A DNA stretch of 46,394 bases. It comes from Symbiodinium natans (taxonomy: Eukaryota > Sar > Dinophyceae > Suessiales > Symbiodiniaceae). The stretch lies in the NCBI GenBank assembly GCA_905221605.1, contig CAJNDS010000110.1, forward strand, positions 180,001-226,394, given 5' to 3'. The notes under the pieces are model-generated. The model was given only the letters and a program-made list of their open reading frames with translations. It was not told where the DNA came from and did not search any database. This document shows positions 26,549-34,769 of this stretch, piece after piece. The translations under genes were made by a program, and so were the position numbers. How positions within the stretch are numbered: the stretch's first letter is position 1; each line of letters starts with the position of its first letter.

Positions 26549-26627
26549 ATGGAGGATCTGGGCTTGAAACCGCTGGAGAAGAAGCGCCTCGAGAAGGAGG
26601 GTTTGAGCTGGAAACTTCGGGCTCAGG
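26549..26627 (+). CDS. Candidate exon (LGLKPLEKKRLEKEGLSWKL)
   Basis: 26 codons of Leu/Lys/Glu-rich helix ending GCTCAGG|GTGGTT. LGLKPLEKKRL is faintly SAM-domain-like, which is a guess. A second frame is open with worse usage. Confidence 0.5.
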
Positions 26628-26672
26628 GTGGTTTAGGGTTTAGGGTTTTGGTGTTTAGGGTTTGGGGTTTAG

Positions 26673-26735
26673 CGGTGGTTCTGCAAGCTGTACGGTGGTT
26701 CTGGGGGAAAAGTTGCCGTGTGGCCCAAGAATTTG
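26673..26735 (+). CDS. Candidate exon (RWFCKLYGGSGGKVAVWPKN)
   Basis: TTTAG in front and TTTG|GGTTTAG behind, both repeat-derived. Convincing amino-acid pattern. Confidence 0.5.
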
Positions 26736-26773
26736 GGTTTAGGGCTTAGGAGTTAATCTTTTGCTGACTTTAG

Positions 26774-26888
26774 GGATACGGGAGCATATGTTGGGTTTCA
26801 ATCTGCAAGGAAAAATGGCCCCGATCAAAAGCGCACTGGCTGGACAAAGCTGGATACGACGGAAAACTCCAGAAACGTCCGAACATAA
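26774..26888 (+). CDS. Candidate exon (HWLDKAGYDGKLQKRPNI)
   Basis: CTGACTTTAG|G in front. GYGSICWVSICKEKW precedes the quoted part. Two other + frames are partly open; this one has the best third-position pattern. Confidence 0.45.
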
Positions 26889-27029
26889 AGTTGTTGTTTA
26901 CTCTGAATGGGCTTTTTTGTTTCTGTAACCCTGAAGCGCCTAAACATAGAAGTTGGCCTGCATGTGAACATTGAGCTGTAAACGCTAAACCCTCAACCTT
27001 CATCAGCCTTCCTTCGAAATAACACATGC

Positions 27030-27098
27030 AACGAACTGACGGACGACAGACTGGGAGCCATCCACAAGAATCTCGCAGCCTTGAGGACCGAATTAAAG
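27030..27098 (+). CDS. Candidate exon (RLGAIHKNLAALRTELK)
   Basis: Helical, ending TTAAAG|GTGGCG. Upstream boundary unclear (in-frame TAA at 27020). Confidence 0.45.
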
Positions 27099-27243
27099 GT
27101 GGCGGTATGTGGGGTAGCTTACATTCCAAGAAGGTTTTGGTAGTTCTGAAGGTCACCTGCTCCTGTGTTAGCATAACGCCCCTAAACCCTACTAAACCCT
27201 AAACTCCAAACTCCAAAACCCTAAACCCTGAACCGCTTTATAG

Positions 27244-27352
27244 GCATTCCAATCATGCTTGGCAGGCGTGCAGATAGTGCCATTGCTGGTGAGGCCCTGG
27301 GAACCACTTCCGGGCCCGCGCACCAGCCCACCGGAAAGATCGGAAAACTCTT
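27244..27352 (+). CDS. Candidate exon (GIPIMLGRRADSAIAGEALG)
   Basis: TTTATAG|G in front; open for 36 codons to a TTTAGGG array. ATTGCTG|GTGAGG at 27289 is an alternative donor. Confidence 0.45.
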
Positions 27353-27445
27353 AGGGTTTAGGGTTTAGGTTTTAGGGTTTAGGGTTTAGGGTTTAGGGTT
27401 TAGGGTTGGGGGTTCAGGGTTTAGGGTTAGGGTTTAGGGTTTGGG
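27340..27445. repeat. TTTAGGG array
   Basis: About 12 units with one TTTTAGGG, then a G-rich tract. Confidence 0.95.
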
Positions 27446-27463
27446 GGGGGAGGAGGGGGGGTG

Positions 27464-27565
27464 GGAGCCGAACTTAGAGAGTTCCGCGCTGAAGCTCCTC
27501 TGCTAATGTTGACGCATAAGCAAGACTCGGACCTTACAGCCCTTCCAGGAAAAGTCCTCCTTTAG
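27464..27565 (+). CDS. Candidate exon with HKQD motif (AEAPLLMLTHKQDSDLTALP)
   Basis: APLLMLTHKQD resembles the G4 box of Arf/Arl small GTPases (PLLVLANKQD) with H for N. The frame closes at TAG 27563 within TTTAGGG, so the true end may differ. Only this single motif is seen. Confidence 0.45.
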   Translation, partial: GAELREFRAEAPLLMLTHKQDSDLTALPGKVLL

Positions 27566-27800
27566 GGTTTAGGGTTATAGATAGAGCTTATAACGGGGGG
27601 AGCCGAGGGCCTAGCACAGGGTCAGGGACTCCTGCATTTGGAACTTAGAGCTCTGGGCTTTAGCCGTTTGACGGTTTAGAGTTACTAAGTTACCAGTTAA
27701 TAATGATATGATGGCTTAAGACGCCCCTGAAGCAGAGCGTCAAACGAGCCTCGAAACCCTAAACTCTAAACCCTGAACCCTAAACCCTAAACCCTAAACC

Positions 27801-27871
27801 ACGTTCGACAACCCGCGCTTTCGTTGGCCCGAGCAAGCCGAAGCATACGCCGCTGCACAGGCCAGGCCGAG
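27801..27871 (+). CDS. Candidate exon (NPRFRWPEQAEAYAAAQA)
   Basis: Emerges from CCCTAAACC, one good frame with C-ending codons. Splice sites not clear. Confidence 0.45.
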
Positions 27872-27888
27872 CCAACCCTAAACCCTAA

Positions 27889-27975
27889 GAACCCTACGAA
27901 CCTTAAGAACCCTAAGAACCCCCGAAGGACCTTAAGACCCTAAGAACCCAAAGAAATGTAAGAGCCCTAAGAGCC
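27889..27975. repeat. CCCTAAGAA variant block
   Basis: Nonamer-like CCTAAGAAC units, a diverged telomeric derivative. Confidence 0.75.
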
Positions 27976-28140
27976 TGAGGCCTACAATCCTAAGCTTCTC
28001 AGACCCAACCTCAGGCCCTAAACACCTCTAACCCCCTAAGACCTGAAGATCCCACACCCTAGTTGGGGTTTAGGGTTTAGGGTTTAGGATTTAGGGTTTA
28101 GGGTTACGTGCTGGTTTAGGGCTTGGGGCTCAAGGTTCAA

Positions 28141-28231
28141 GGACTCCGAGGGGCTCACTTGCCCGGCATGAGTTCGAAGACCGGCGGCGGCGAGCCTGCC
28201 GGGTCCTCCGGGCGGCCGGGGACCCCTGCGC
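28141..28231 (+). CDS. Candidate exon, two frames open
   Basis: TTCAAG|G in front. Either ARHEFEDRRRRACRVLRAA or a frame with ATG at 28169 (MSSKTGGGEPAGSSGRPG). Ends in a G run. Confidence 0.35.
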
Positions 28232-28255
28232 AGGGGGGGGGGGGGGTTCATTAGG

Positions 28256-28274
28256 GTTTACTGCACAACGATGG
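28256..28274 (+). CDS. Possible exon end with GTGAGT donor
   Basis: CTGCACAACGATG|GTGAGT: a perfect donor after a very short island next to a TTTAGGG unit. Confidence 0.3.
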
Positions 28275-28348
28275 TGAGTTTATTCCTAAACCCTAACCCT
28301 AAACCCTAAACCCTAAACCCTAAACCCTAAACCCTAAACCCTAAACCC

Positions 28349-28429
28349 TTCTTTGCCTCGGCTCCTGCTCTGGTTGAAGTCGTATATCTGCACCCTTTTA
28401 CGTCGCAGAAGTCGGCCAGGAGGCTCTGA
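28349..28429 (+). CDS. Candidate terminal exon (APALVEVVYLHPFTSQKSA, stop)
   Basis: Leaves a CCCTAAA array and closes at TGA 28427 in unique sequence. 26 codons. Confidence 0.45.
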   Translation, partial: FFASAPALVEVVYLHPFTSQKSARRL

Positions 28430-28544
28430 AGACTTTAGCTTAGCCGCCCGCCCAGAGGTTTGGGGTTTAGGGTTTAGGGTTTAGGGTTTCGGGTTTAGGG
28501 TTTAGGGTTTCGGGTTTCGGGTTTAGGCTTGAGGGCTTCTGCCT

Positions 28545-28690
28545 CTCATCAAGAATATGTCTGAGCTTCGACGGAACATGCATACCAGAAATTGCCACTG
28601 CAATACACTACGACATACTGCAACATACCAGAGTTCACCACAAGATAGGATTCATAATAGGCCAGAGTACTACCCAGACTCCCAAGAAGA
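28545..28690 (+). other. ACATAC-rich island, two frames open
   Basis: Low-complexity ACATAC/AATACACTACGA words keep two frames open (one reads LIKNMSELRRNMHTRN). Coding status unclear. Confidence 0.25.
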
Positions 28691-28885
28691 GCTAGTAGTC
28701 GTGTAGGGTACGATTTTGGGGGGCTCTACTTGTTGGTTCCTCCCAGAGATCTGGGTATACCACAACAAAAATCTAATTATTCAGGCCCCTATACTAAGAT
28801 GACAGTATAGGAGTATTCCCTTGTGGTCCCTTTATAGTTTTACAAGAATAACCCCCAAAAACCCCTGTCTATTCAGGCCCCTCTA
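28690..28885. mobile_element. Family C foldback relative with internal duplication
   Basis: TATTCAGGCCCCT is repeated at about 28779 and 28870; contains ATTCCCTTGTGGTCCC and AATAACCCCCAAAA as in the copies at 14274 and 14746. Confidence 0.5.
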
Positions 28886-28909
28886 GCAGGATGACTTCAA
28901 TGGGCCGAG

Positions 28910-29040
28910 CTTTGAGGGTTTAGGGTTTGGAGTTTAGGGTTTAGGGTTTAGGGCTTAGGGTTTAGGGTTTAGGGTTTAGGGTTTAGGGTTTAGGGTTTAG
29001 GGTTTAGGGTTTGGAGTTTAGGGTTTAGGGCTTAGGGTAA
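28910..29040. repeat. TTTAGGG array
   Basis: About 17 units, two TTTGGAG and several CTTAGGG variants; the segment TTTGGAGTTTAGGG occurs at both ends. Confidence 0.95.
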
Positions 29041-29077
29041 CTGTGACCCTAAGCCCGAACCCTAAACCCTGATCCCT

Positions 29078-29152
29078 GAACTTCGGGTGGAACACTCTAT
29101 CACCTCTCTCTCTCTCGCGCTTACCCCTGTTGGTCAAAGAATCGGGGCCGGG
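29078..29152 (+). CDS. Candidate exon (VEHSITSLSLALTPVGQRIG)
   Basis: 25 open codons including a CTCTCT run, flanked by CCCTAAA blocks. Confidence 0.35.
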
Positions 29153-29335
29153 AACCCTAAACCCTAAACTTTAAACCCTAAAACCCTAAACCCTAAACCC
29201 TACTGCATGCTGTGCTTAGACCCTAAACCAAGACCTTAAACCCTGGATGAACTCCCAGCACCCTAAGCCCTTAGCCAACCCACGAAGCACACAAACAGAC
29301 CTGGCAAAACCAGCAGAGAAAACTCCTAATTTTTG

Positions 29336-29412
29336 GTAGGGAAATGAGGGCATGAGGGCCCCATATACCCTGTAAGGGGAGTATATAGGGCCCTCATTCC
29401 CTCATTCCCTAT
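29336..29412. mobile_element. Foldback element, family A copy 2
   Basis: TAGGGAAATGAGGGCATGAG at the left is inverted as CCTCATTCCCTCATTCCCTA at the right; core CCATATACC...GTATATAGG. Confidence 0.75.
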
Positions 29413-29580
29413 GAAGAACCAGCCAGAAAAAGAGCCCACAATGCCCAGTCAAGCGGCTTTGAGTTTAGAGTCGAGGGTTTCGATTGTGAATTTCCTAACT
29501 CATGAAACTGCAACACCGTGTAGGGTTTAGGGTCGAAGGTTTAGGTTTAGGGTTTAGGGCATCAGGTTTAGCCCTAACCT

Positions 29581-29642
29581 GAGGCAGCCATTGTCCCTGT
29601 TTGTAAGCCTGAGACAGGGGCCCCGAAGCCCCAGAGCCTTTA
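29581..29642 (+). CDS. Candidate exon (EAAIVPVCKPETGAPKPQSL)
   Basis: Follows CTAACCTGAG. A strong donor CCTGTTT|GTAAGC lies inside at 29603, so the exon may end there. Confidence 0.4.
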
Positions 29643-29780
29643 TCCCTAAACCCTAAACCCTAAACCCTAAACCCTAAACCCTAAACCCTAAACCCTAAAC
29701 CCTAAACCCTAAACCCTAAACCCCTAAACCCCTAAACCCCTAAACCCCTAAACCCTAAACCCTAAACCCTAAACCTCCCC
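29640..29780. repeat. CCCTAAA array containing CCCCTAAA block
   Basis: Eleven heptamers, four consecutive octamers CCCCTAAA, then heptamers again. Confidence 0.97.
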
Positions 29781-29794
29781 CTAACCCCGTATAG

Positions 29795-29876
29795 ATAGCC
29801 CTGGAGATGCCAAAAGGAAACCACGGGTGGGCCTCAACACCTCCGCGGGCGCCTTAGGAGTACTTTGGGATTCAGG
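29795..29876 (+). CDS. Candidate exon (RKPRVGLNTSAGALGVLWD)
   Basis: CGTATAG|A in front, TTCAGG|GTGTCG behind, 27 codons. Preceded by SPGDAK. Confidence 0.5.
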
Positions 29877-29997
29877 GTGTCGGGTATGTTTAGGGTTTAG
29901 GGTTTAGGGTTTAGGGTTTAGGGTTTAGGGTTTAGGGTTTAGGGTTTAGGGTTCGGGTTTAGGGTCTATAGAAGTTGTATAGGGTTCAGGTCCCAAT

Positions 29998-30046
29998 AAC
30001 GTTTTCGGCGAAACGTTTTGAGCGAAGCGTTTTGAACGAAACGTTT
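29998..30046. repeat. 14-bp CGTTTTGAGCGAAA repeats
   Basis: Three and a half units of ACGTTTTNRGCGAA, partly palindromic (AACG/CGTT). Confidence 0.7.
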
Positions 30047-30074
30047 CTGCTTTAGAGCCTAATTTATTGGTTTT

Positions 30075-30130
30075 GGGCCTCGCGGCCCTGGCTGGCCGCC
30101 TGGGACTCTACGGGTGGGAAAGCACTAGAG
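30075..30130 (+). CDS. Candidate exon (ASRPWLAAWDSTGGKALE)
   Basis: Open for 18 codons, ending CTAGAG|GTTTCAG. The 5' junction is unclear. Confidence 0.4.
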
Positions 30131-30167
30131 GTTTCAGCAAATTGAGCATTTGGCCTCGAAGGCGCTG

Positions 30168-30262
30168 TGGATGAATGTACTTAAACTCTGCTTGTCAGCT
30201 GTTTAGACAAATAACCGGGGACAATTCACAATGATACCACATACAATTTTCGTCTTTTGTCT
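30168..30262. repeat. Dispersed repeat F (CGGCTTGTCAGCTGTTTAG)
   Basis: Shares TTACTTAAAC, CTTGTCAGCTGTTTAG and ATCACATACAA words with 39310-39345 and 39440-39536. Confidence 0.7.
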
Positions 30263-30404
30263 TGAGGATTTAGGGTTTAGGGGTTTAGGGTTTCGGGTTT
30301 CGGGTTGAGGGTTTAGGGGTTTGGGGTTTAGGGGTTTAGGGTCTAGGGTTTAGGGTCATCTGGGCCACTGAGTCTTATGTTCGAACACCAGAGGTTTTGG
30401 GCTT

Positions 30405-30590
30405 ATGGTTGAGGGTGCTAAGGAGCGCGTTGTTTATGTAGAGTTCCGGCTTAGCAACATGAGGCTTGTTTTCTGGGTGGTGGTCTGGTTCGGTTTTGAG
30501 GTCGGGAGGATGATGGTCCAGGTGGTATCTTGGCCAGTTGCTGTAGACATTGTACTGGCTTTCACTTATTTCTACCATGATTCTGTAGCC
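30405..30590 (+). CDS. Candidate first membrane exon (LVFWVVVWFGFEVGRMMVQV)
   Basis: ATG at 30405 followed by VEGAKERVVYVEFRLSN and two hydrophobic stretches (LVFWVVVWFGF; VDIVLAFTYFY). A minus-strand frame is also open but hydrophilic. Confidence 0.45.
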
Positions 30591-32746
30591 CTACACCCTA
30601 AACCCTAAACCCTAAACCCTAAACCTTCAACCCTCAACCCTCAACCCTCAACCCTAAACCCTGTTTAGGGTTTAGGGTTTAGGTTTTTGGGTTTAGGGTT
30701 TAGGGTTTAGGGGGGGGGGGGGGGGTTCCTAGTAGACTCTTTGATCCTACTAGCTGTGAAGGTGAGGAGTTTAGGGTTTTGGGCGGTTTTAGGTGGACTG
30801 CAGGCTTGTTGCCACTGGAGATGTCTTGGAAGACCCTAAGCCCTAAACCCTAAACCCTAAACCCTAAACCCTACACCCCATTGGAGACCCTAAGGAGAGG
30901 TCATGCGCGACCGCCCTCCCAGGAAGCCCTGAACCCGAAAACGAGCGCCGCAGCTTTGGCCAGAGTTTAGGGTTCAGACTTTGGGGGTTTACGAAGATAG
31001 GGGGCCCCTAATATAGATCCCCAAATAGTAGGATTGCCTTATAATCAGGTATCCAATCACAAACCCCCATTTGATCCGGATCGGGATCTGATAGGGTGTT
31101 TTCGCGCACCTTGGGCTTCAGGCAGGTGTGGGAAAGGGTGTAGGAGGTACGAAGGTTGATGTCCTGAACCTGACTAACTGTTTAACTAAGTTTGCAAGCG
31201 ACTTGTCTGATCTGCAGACAATGTCGCAAAGTTCCGACGACGAGGTGGTTGGCAACCGTGCCTGGATTGACGCGTGCAAGAGCCGTGGACACTTGCAGTT
31301 TTGGCTCATCAACCTACTCATGACAATCCCCATCTGCTTCAGGCTGGCATTCTTCTCTGGTGAGATAAGCTACAAACCCGGGCGCTTGGTGGGTTTCGAC
31401 GACATCCTAACTGTTGGACACCTTTTGCAAGGTTGCTTCTGTGCTGGCTGCCTGTTCCTTTCGCATCGCTTCGACGCGGGCAGCCTGTGCGGAGGGCGCT
31501 TTCCGCGCTTCAAGACTTGCGTGCTGGTGTGCTACACTGTGAGTGCCCTGGTCTACCCGGTGTACAACTTGAACAAACGACTCATCACCAGCATGCCCTT
31601 CTTCGCGGACTCCAGCTACTTCTCCAACCAGGCCGACTTTCTGCTTGGTTTGCTCATCGGCTACTTGCTGGTCTCTGCCTTCGCGCTCTTTGCCCACTTC
31701 TACCATCGGAATCTTACTTGCTTCAGGATTGATGGGCTAGCTTGTCAAAGATGAAACGACCCAAATGATGCTAAGCCGTCTTGGGTCCAACTCAAGCCTT
31801 CTAAGCTCGACAGGCCAACCAAGCCCCAAGCAAGCACCATAAACCCAAACAACCATTGCCCCCACTCTAAACCCTCAACCCTGAGATAACCCTATGAAAC
31901 CTGTAGCCGCTTAAGAATTCTAAACCATCCGAGAGAGACTTAGGCGGTATTCGTGCAGACACCCCTGCGGACTGAGGCGTATGGGGTTTTGGGGTGGCTG
32001 CAAGCCCCTCTAAAGCCCGAAAACATAAACCCTAAACCCTATTGGTGCATAATTAAAGTTTTGGGCCTGCCAGCCAAAATTAGTGTTGACGCCTTGCCAC
32101 CTTTTTTTTTTTTAGCGTTTCAGGTTTGTCACCCAATATGACCACTAAGGGTCTTGTTGGGTTTGGTGCATTGGGCTCAGTCTTTGGCTTATGACCTTTT
32201 CAGCTTCGTTGCTTGCCACCCAACCTGACCGTTTAGGGTTAGGGCTTGCCATGTCTGAGTACACTTTACACTTCATGGGATACTCGAATCCCCTATAGAA
32301 CTGAAAGTGTACACTATTTTGGGGGCTTATGAACCCTAAACCCTAAACCCTAAACCCTAAACCCTGAACTCAGCAACTAAGGAACCATCACAGCTGGTGT
32401 TCGCCTTCCCTGGACATCGAGCTCCGACACTGGGCTGAGCACCCGTTCATGCTGGTACACGAGCCTGGGTCACTGTTGAGAATCGATTTTACATTCTTAT
32501 GAGTACTTTTAAACCCAATGAAGGAACAAGAATGACCATTCTTACGAAAAAGTACCCCTAAACCCTGAACACTAAACCCTAAACCCCAAACCCCAAACCC
32601 CAAACCCTAAACCCTAAACCCTAAACCCAACAACGGTGCAGGTGCGCTTCGAGGATGTCAACTGGTGTCTCATTGCCTTTCACTGCGTGGAGGGTGTCAT
32701 CGTCCTGGCACTCTTTTTCATCACTCTGAATGAAGAACATCCTTGA
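30405..32746 (+). CDS. Multi-exon gene for a multi-pass membrane protein (gene span)
   Basis: Exon candidates with hydrophobic segments at 30405-30590, 30726-30761 and 31122-31754, then 32386-32480 and 32642-32746 (stop TGA 32744). At least five membrane-spanning stretches are visible. Introns contain TTTAGGG or CCCTAAA arrays. Whether the 31122 exon is terminal (stop 31752) or spliced onward through a non-canonical donor near its end is unknown; if terminal, 32386-32746 is a separate gene. No transporter family motif was recognised. Confidence 0.5.
30597..30718. repeat. CCCTAAA array meeting TTTAGGG array
   Basis: CCCTAAA units, then four CCCTCAA units, then CCCTAAACCCTG|TTTAGGG and a run in the other orientation, closed by a G homopolymer. 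Confidence 0.95.
30726..30761 (+). CDS. Candidate short exon with GTGAGG donor (FLVDSLILLAVK)
   Basis: Hydrophobic, ends GTGAAG|GTGAGG. Its 5' limit is hidden in a G homopolymer. Confidence 0.45.
30804..30831 (+). CDS. Weak short exon (LVATGDVLE)
   Basis: ACTGCAG|G in front, ends GGAAG before CCCTAAG. Confidence 0.3.
30880..30963 (+). CDS. Candidate exon (LPGSPEPENERRSFGQ)
   Basis: Hydrophilic 27-codon frame ending GGCCAG before a TTTAGGG unit; fits a loop of the membrane protein. Confidence 0.35.
31122..31754 (+). CDS. Large exon, four transmembrane segments
   Basis: Acceptor GGCTTCAG|G at 31121; no ATG until codon 34 (31221), so it is an internal exon or starts there. Hydrophobic segments: FWLINLLMTIPICF, ILTVGHLLQGCFCAGCLFL, CVLVCYTVSALVYPVY, FLLGLLIGYLLVSAFALFA. 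Loops carry KPGRLVGFDD and NLNKRLITS. Frame closes at TGA 31752. GC-rich at third positions with no telomeric repeats inside: the longest exon of the array-rich part of the window. Confidence 0.65.
   Translation, partial: AGVGKGVGGTKVDVLNLTNCLTKFASDLSDLQTMSQSSDDEVVGNRAWIDACKSRGHLQFWLINLLMTIPICFRLAFFSGEISYKPGRLVGFDDILTVGHLLQGCFCAGCLFLSHRFDAGSLCGGRFPRFKTCVLVCYTVSALVYPVYNLNKRLITSMPFFADSSYFSNQADFLLGLLIGYLLVSAFALFAHFYHRNLTCFRIDGLACQR
31958..32010 (+). CDS. Weak candidate exon (TEAYGVLGWLQAPLKPE)
   Basis: TTCGTGCAG|A in front; runs into CCCTAAA. Confidence 0.35.
32100..32270. repeat. Diverged duplication around TTGCCACC
   Basis: CCTTGCCACC-(T)n-AG...TGTCACCCAATATGACC and TTGCTTGCCACCCAACCTGACC are diverged copies about 100 bp apart. 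Hydrophobic frames between them (VLLGLVHWAQSLAYDL) are doubtful. Confidence 0.4.
32258..32318. mobile_element. Small foldback (AGTACACTTT arms)
   Basis: AGTACACTTT at the left, AAAGTGTACACT at the right, about 60 bp in all. Confidence 0.6.
32386..32480 (+). CDS. Candidate exon (DIELRHWAEHPFMLVHEPGS)
   Basis: Single good frame of about 30 codons; no clear junctions. Precedes the terminal membrane exon. Confidence 0.5.
32642..32746 (+). CDS. Candidate terminal exon, one membrane segment (VEGVIVLALFFITLNEEHP)
   Basis: Leaves CCCTAAA, acceptor GGTGCAG|G, then VRFEDVNWCLIAFHC and the hydrophobic stretch, TGA at 32744 in unique DNA. Confidence 0.6.
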   Translation: MRFEDVNWCLIAFHCVEGVIVLALFFITLNEEHP

Positions 32747-32968
32747 TTGTCGAGATGTTCAATCCCTAGCCGAGATGTGAACAAGAGATGGTGTGCTCTA
32801 CTATGTGCTTCACCCATGCATTTATAAGACCATCGTCCTTTCCATGTGTGAAGAACTACAGCCTAAGGTATGTCGAGTTGCAAGGCTTCATTTGCGGCCC
32901 TTGCCATGCTCAACTTAGTGCTTTGAGGGCTTCTTGAGGCCTTAAGCGGTCAATGGAACCATGAACGT
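32747..32968 (+). other. Probable 3' flank
   Basis: Unique sequence without exon signal after the stop at 32746. Confidence 0.35.
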
Positions 32969-33045
32969 GAGCCCTAAACCCTAAACCCTAAACCCTAAAC
33001 CCTAAACCCTAAACCCTAAACCCTAAACCCTAAACCCTAAACCCC
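32968..33045. repeat. CCCTAAA array
   Basis: About 11 perfect units. Confidence 0.97.
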
Positions 33046-33101
33046 CAACTCTACACTCCCGCCATATCAAGCCCGAAACTTCGTGGCCGGGCAGGCGGAA
33101 G

Positions 33102-33199
33102 GCAGGGCACTGCTTTCGATTTGCTGCCAAAGCCATCAAAGATCTTGATACCCTAAACGCCAGCTCAATGTACTTCAACTTGCAGTACGGCCTTGCATG
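33102..33199 (+). CDS. Candidate exon (AAKAIKDLDTLNASSMYFNL)
   Basis: GGCGGAAG|G in front, GCATG|GTTTAGGG behind, 32 codons, single strong frame ending QYGLAW. Contains one in-frame CCCTAAA word without disruption. Confidence 0.6.
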
Positions 33200-33303
33200 G
33201 TTTAGGGTTTAGGGTTTAGGGTTCAGGGTTTAGGTTCTAGGTTTTAGGGTTCAGGGTTTAGGTTTTAGGGGTTAGGGTTCAGGGTTTAGGGTTTAGGGTT
33301 TAG

Positions 33304-33439
33304 GCTTGCGCATGGGCTGTTTAGAGGAACTCCGAGTCGCTTCAACGGAGGCTTGGTCGGCTGTTGGATACAAATTCTTTTTGTTTCGGGCAGAAGCAAC
33401 ATGCAATTTATCCATGTCTTGGTGGGCTTAGGGACACAG
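33304..33439 (+). CDS. Candidate exon, two frames open
   Basis: TTTAG|GC in front. Either LVGCWIQILFVSGRSNMQF (membrane-like) or LEELRVASTEAWSAVGYKFF. Runs to a CCCTAAA array. Confidence 0.4.
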
Positions 33440-33537
33440 AGCCCTAAACCCTAAACCCTAAACCCTAAGCCCTAAACCCTAAACCCTAACCCTAAACCCC
33501 AAACCCCAAACCCTAAACCCTAAACCCCAAACCATAC

Positions 33538-33636
33538 AGCCATTTCCCTTGCCAGTCAAAGGCCCTTGGCTCTATTTTGTCGTCGAACCGACGGACGAAT
33601 GCCCGCATGGCAGCTTCCTGAGCTTTGGGCTTCAGG
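33538..33636 (+). CDS. Candidate exon (KGPWLYFVVEPTDECPHGSF)
   Basis: CATACAG in front, TTCAGG|GTTGGG behind, about 33 codons beginning PFPLPV. Confidence 0.55.
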
Positions 33637-33639
33637 GTT

Positions 33640-33717
33640 GGGGTTTAGGGTTTAGGGTTTAGGGTTTAGGGTTTAGGGTTTAGGGTTTAGGGTTTAGGGT
33701 TTAGGGTTTAGGGTTTT
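33640..33717. repeat. TTTAGGG array
   Basis: Eleven perfect units. Confidence 0.97.
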
Positions 33718-33799
33718 GGTGAAAAATTGAAGACGGCTCAGGGGAAACCCTACTTGGTGGCCCAGTTGTATTTTGTTTTTCCTTTTTGGGGGGTTCAAG
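33718..33799 (+). CDS. Candidate exon (EKLKTAQGKPYLVAQLYFVF)
   Basis: Starts directly at the array edge, 27 codons, ends TTCAAG|GTTCCC. Confidence 0.55.
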
Positions 33800-33831
33800 G
33801 TTCCCTTGTAAAGTATCCAACCCAAAAAAAG
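33779..33831. mobile_element. Short foldback overlapping an exon end
   Basis: CCTTTTTGGGGGGTT pairs with AACCCAAAAAAAGG; one arm lies in the preceding exon candidate. Confidence 0.4.
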
Positions 33832-33926
33832 GGATTAGGGTTTAGGGTTTAGGGTTTAGGGTTTAGGGTTTAAGGTTCCTTTGATATGGTTTCTGAGCGA
33901 CCAAGCCGAAAACTTGCACCCTAAAG

Positions 33927-34001
33927 GGCGAGGTCTCCCAGGCCCCCTGTCTGACGGTGTCCGCGGGTGACACAACCTCCTCCAGCAAGAAGGCTCCCTT
34001 G
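33927..34001 (+). CDS. Candidate exon with GTAAGC donor (LTVSAGDTTSSSKKAPL)
   Basis: CCTAAAG|G in front, 25 codons starting GEVSQAPC, TTG|GTAAGC behind. Confidence 0.55.
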
Positions 34002-34089
34002 GTAAGCCCTAAAGTCCTGAAACCCTAAACCCTAAACCCTAAACCCCAAACCCTAAACTAAACCCTAAACCCTAAACCCTGATTCTTAG

Positions 34090-34133
34090 CCTCAGCTTCC
34101 GATTCCAAAGCTGTCAAACACCCAAGCCCCTAA
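34090..34133 (+). CDS. Candidate terminal exon (ASASDSKAVKHPSP, stop)
   Basis: GATTCTTAG in front, TAA 34131. Likely last exon of the series 33102-34133. Confidence 0.45.
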
Positions 34134-34351
34134 GCCCCCCCAACATGCTCTTCTTTCTAGCCCAGTGGGTTTAGGGTTTTGGGTGGTGCCCTTTACCGTT
34201 TGTGTTTTTGGAGGTTCTTGAACCCCAAAAAGGGTGCCCCTTGTTATGAAATGGTTCCTGGGCTTGCAAGACTCAAAGCCCAAACCCGTAAACCAAGCAC
34301 CGGAAAGCAGTCGAAGATTTGATTCTACGTATAAGGATTAGGGTATTACAG

Positions 34352-34420
34352 GCGCAGTCGACTGGCATGACAGAGGGCCTATGTGGTATTCACTGGGTTC
34401 TGGAGTGCTCTTCTTTGTAA
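34352..34420 (+). CDS. Weak terminal exon (MTEGLCGIHWVLECSSL, stop)
   Basis: GGTATTACAG|G in front, TAA at 34418. Confidence 0.35.
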   Translation, partial: AQSTGMTEGLCGIHWVLECSSL

Positions 34421-34580
34421 TTTTGTTTTTGGTTCTGGGTTCCGACTATTGCTAGTTATACCTAAAAAGTATACACTTTTCCCGGGGTCTACTCCAAAGT
34501 AGGGTTCAGGTTTCGGGAGCTTGTAGACCCGAGCCTATGGCGAAGGGGAGATAAGCCTACCCTCGAAAATGGCAGTTTAG

Positions 34581-34736
34581 GGTTTCGGCTGTCGGGTCGC
34601 ACCTCAGCTAGAATGAGAGTATCTGAGCGACTCCACGCGCACAAGGAACTCCATGTTTCCTTTCGTTCTTCAGTTCTGTCAACTTACGCTGCTACTGGCG
34701 ACCTTGACTATGACTGCGACCAGGAAGGCTCAGAGG
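34581..34736 (+). CDS. Candidate exon, possible start (VSERLHAHKELHVSFRSSV)
   Basis: TTTAG|GG in front, GAGG|GTTTAG behind; 50 codons, in-frame ATG at 34613. Ends with an acidic stretch GDLDYDCDQEGSE. Confidence 0.5.
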
Positions 34737-34769
34737 GTTTAGGGTTTAGGGTTTAGAGCATAGGGCACC

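Noticed and set aside
26770-27174. 134-codon minus-strand ORF
   Set aside because: The opposite strand has better codon usage and splice-like borders, and all other exon candidates are on +.
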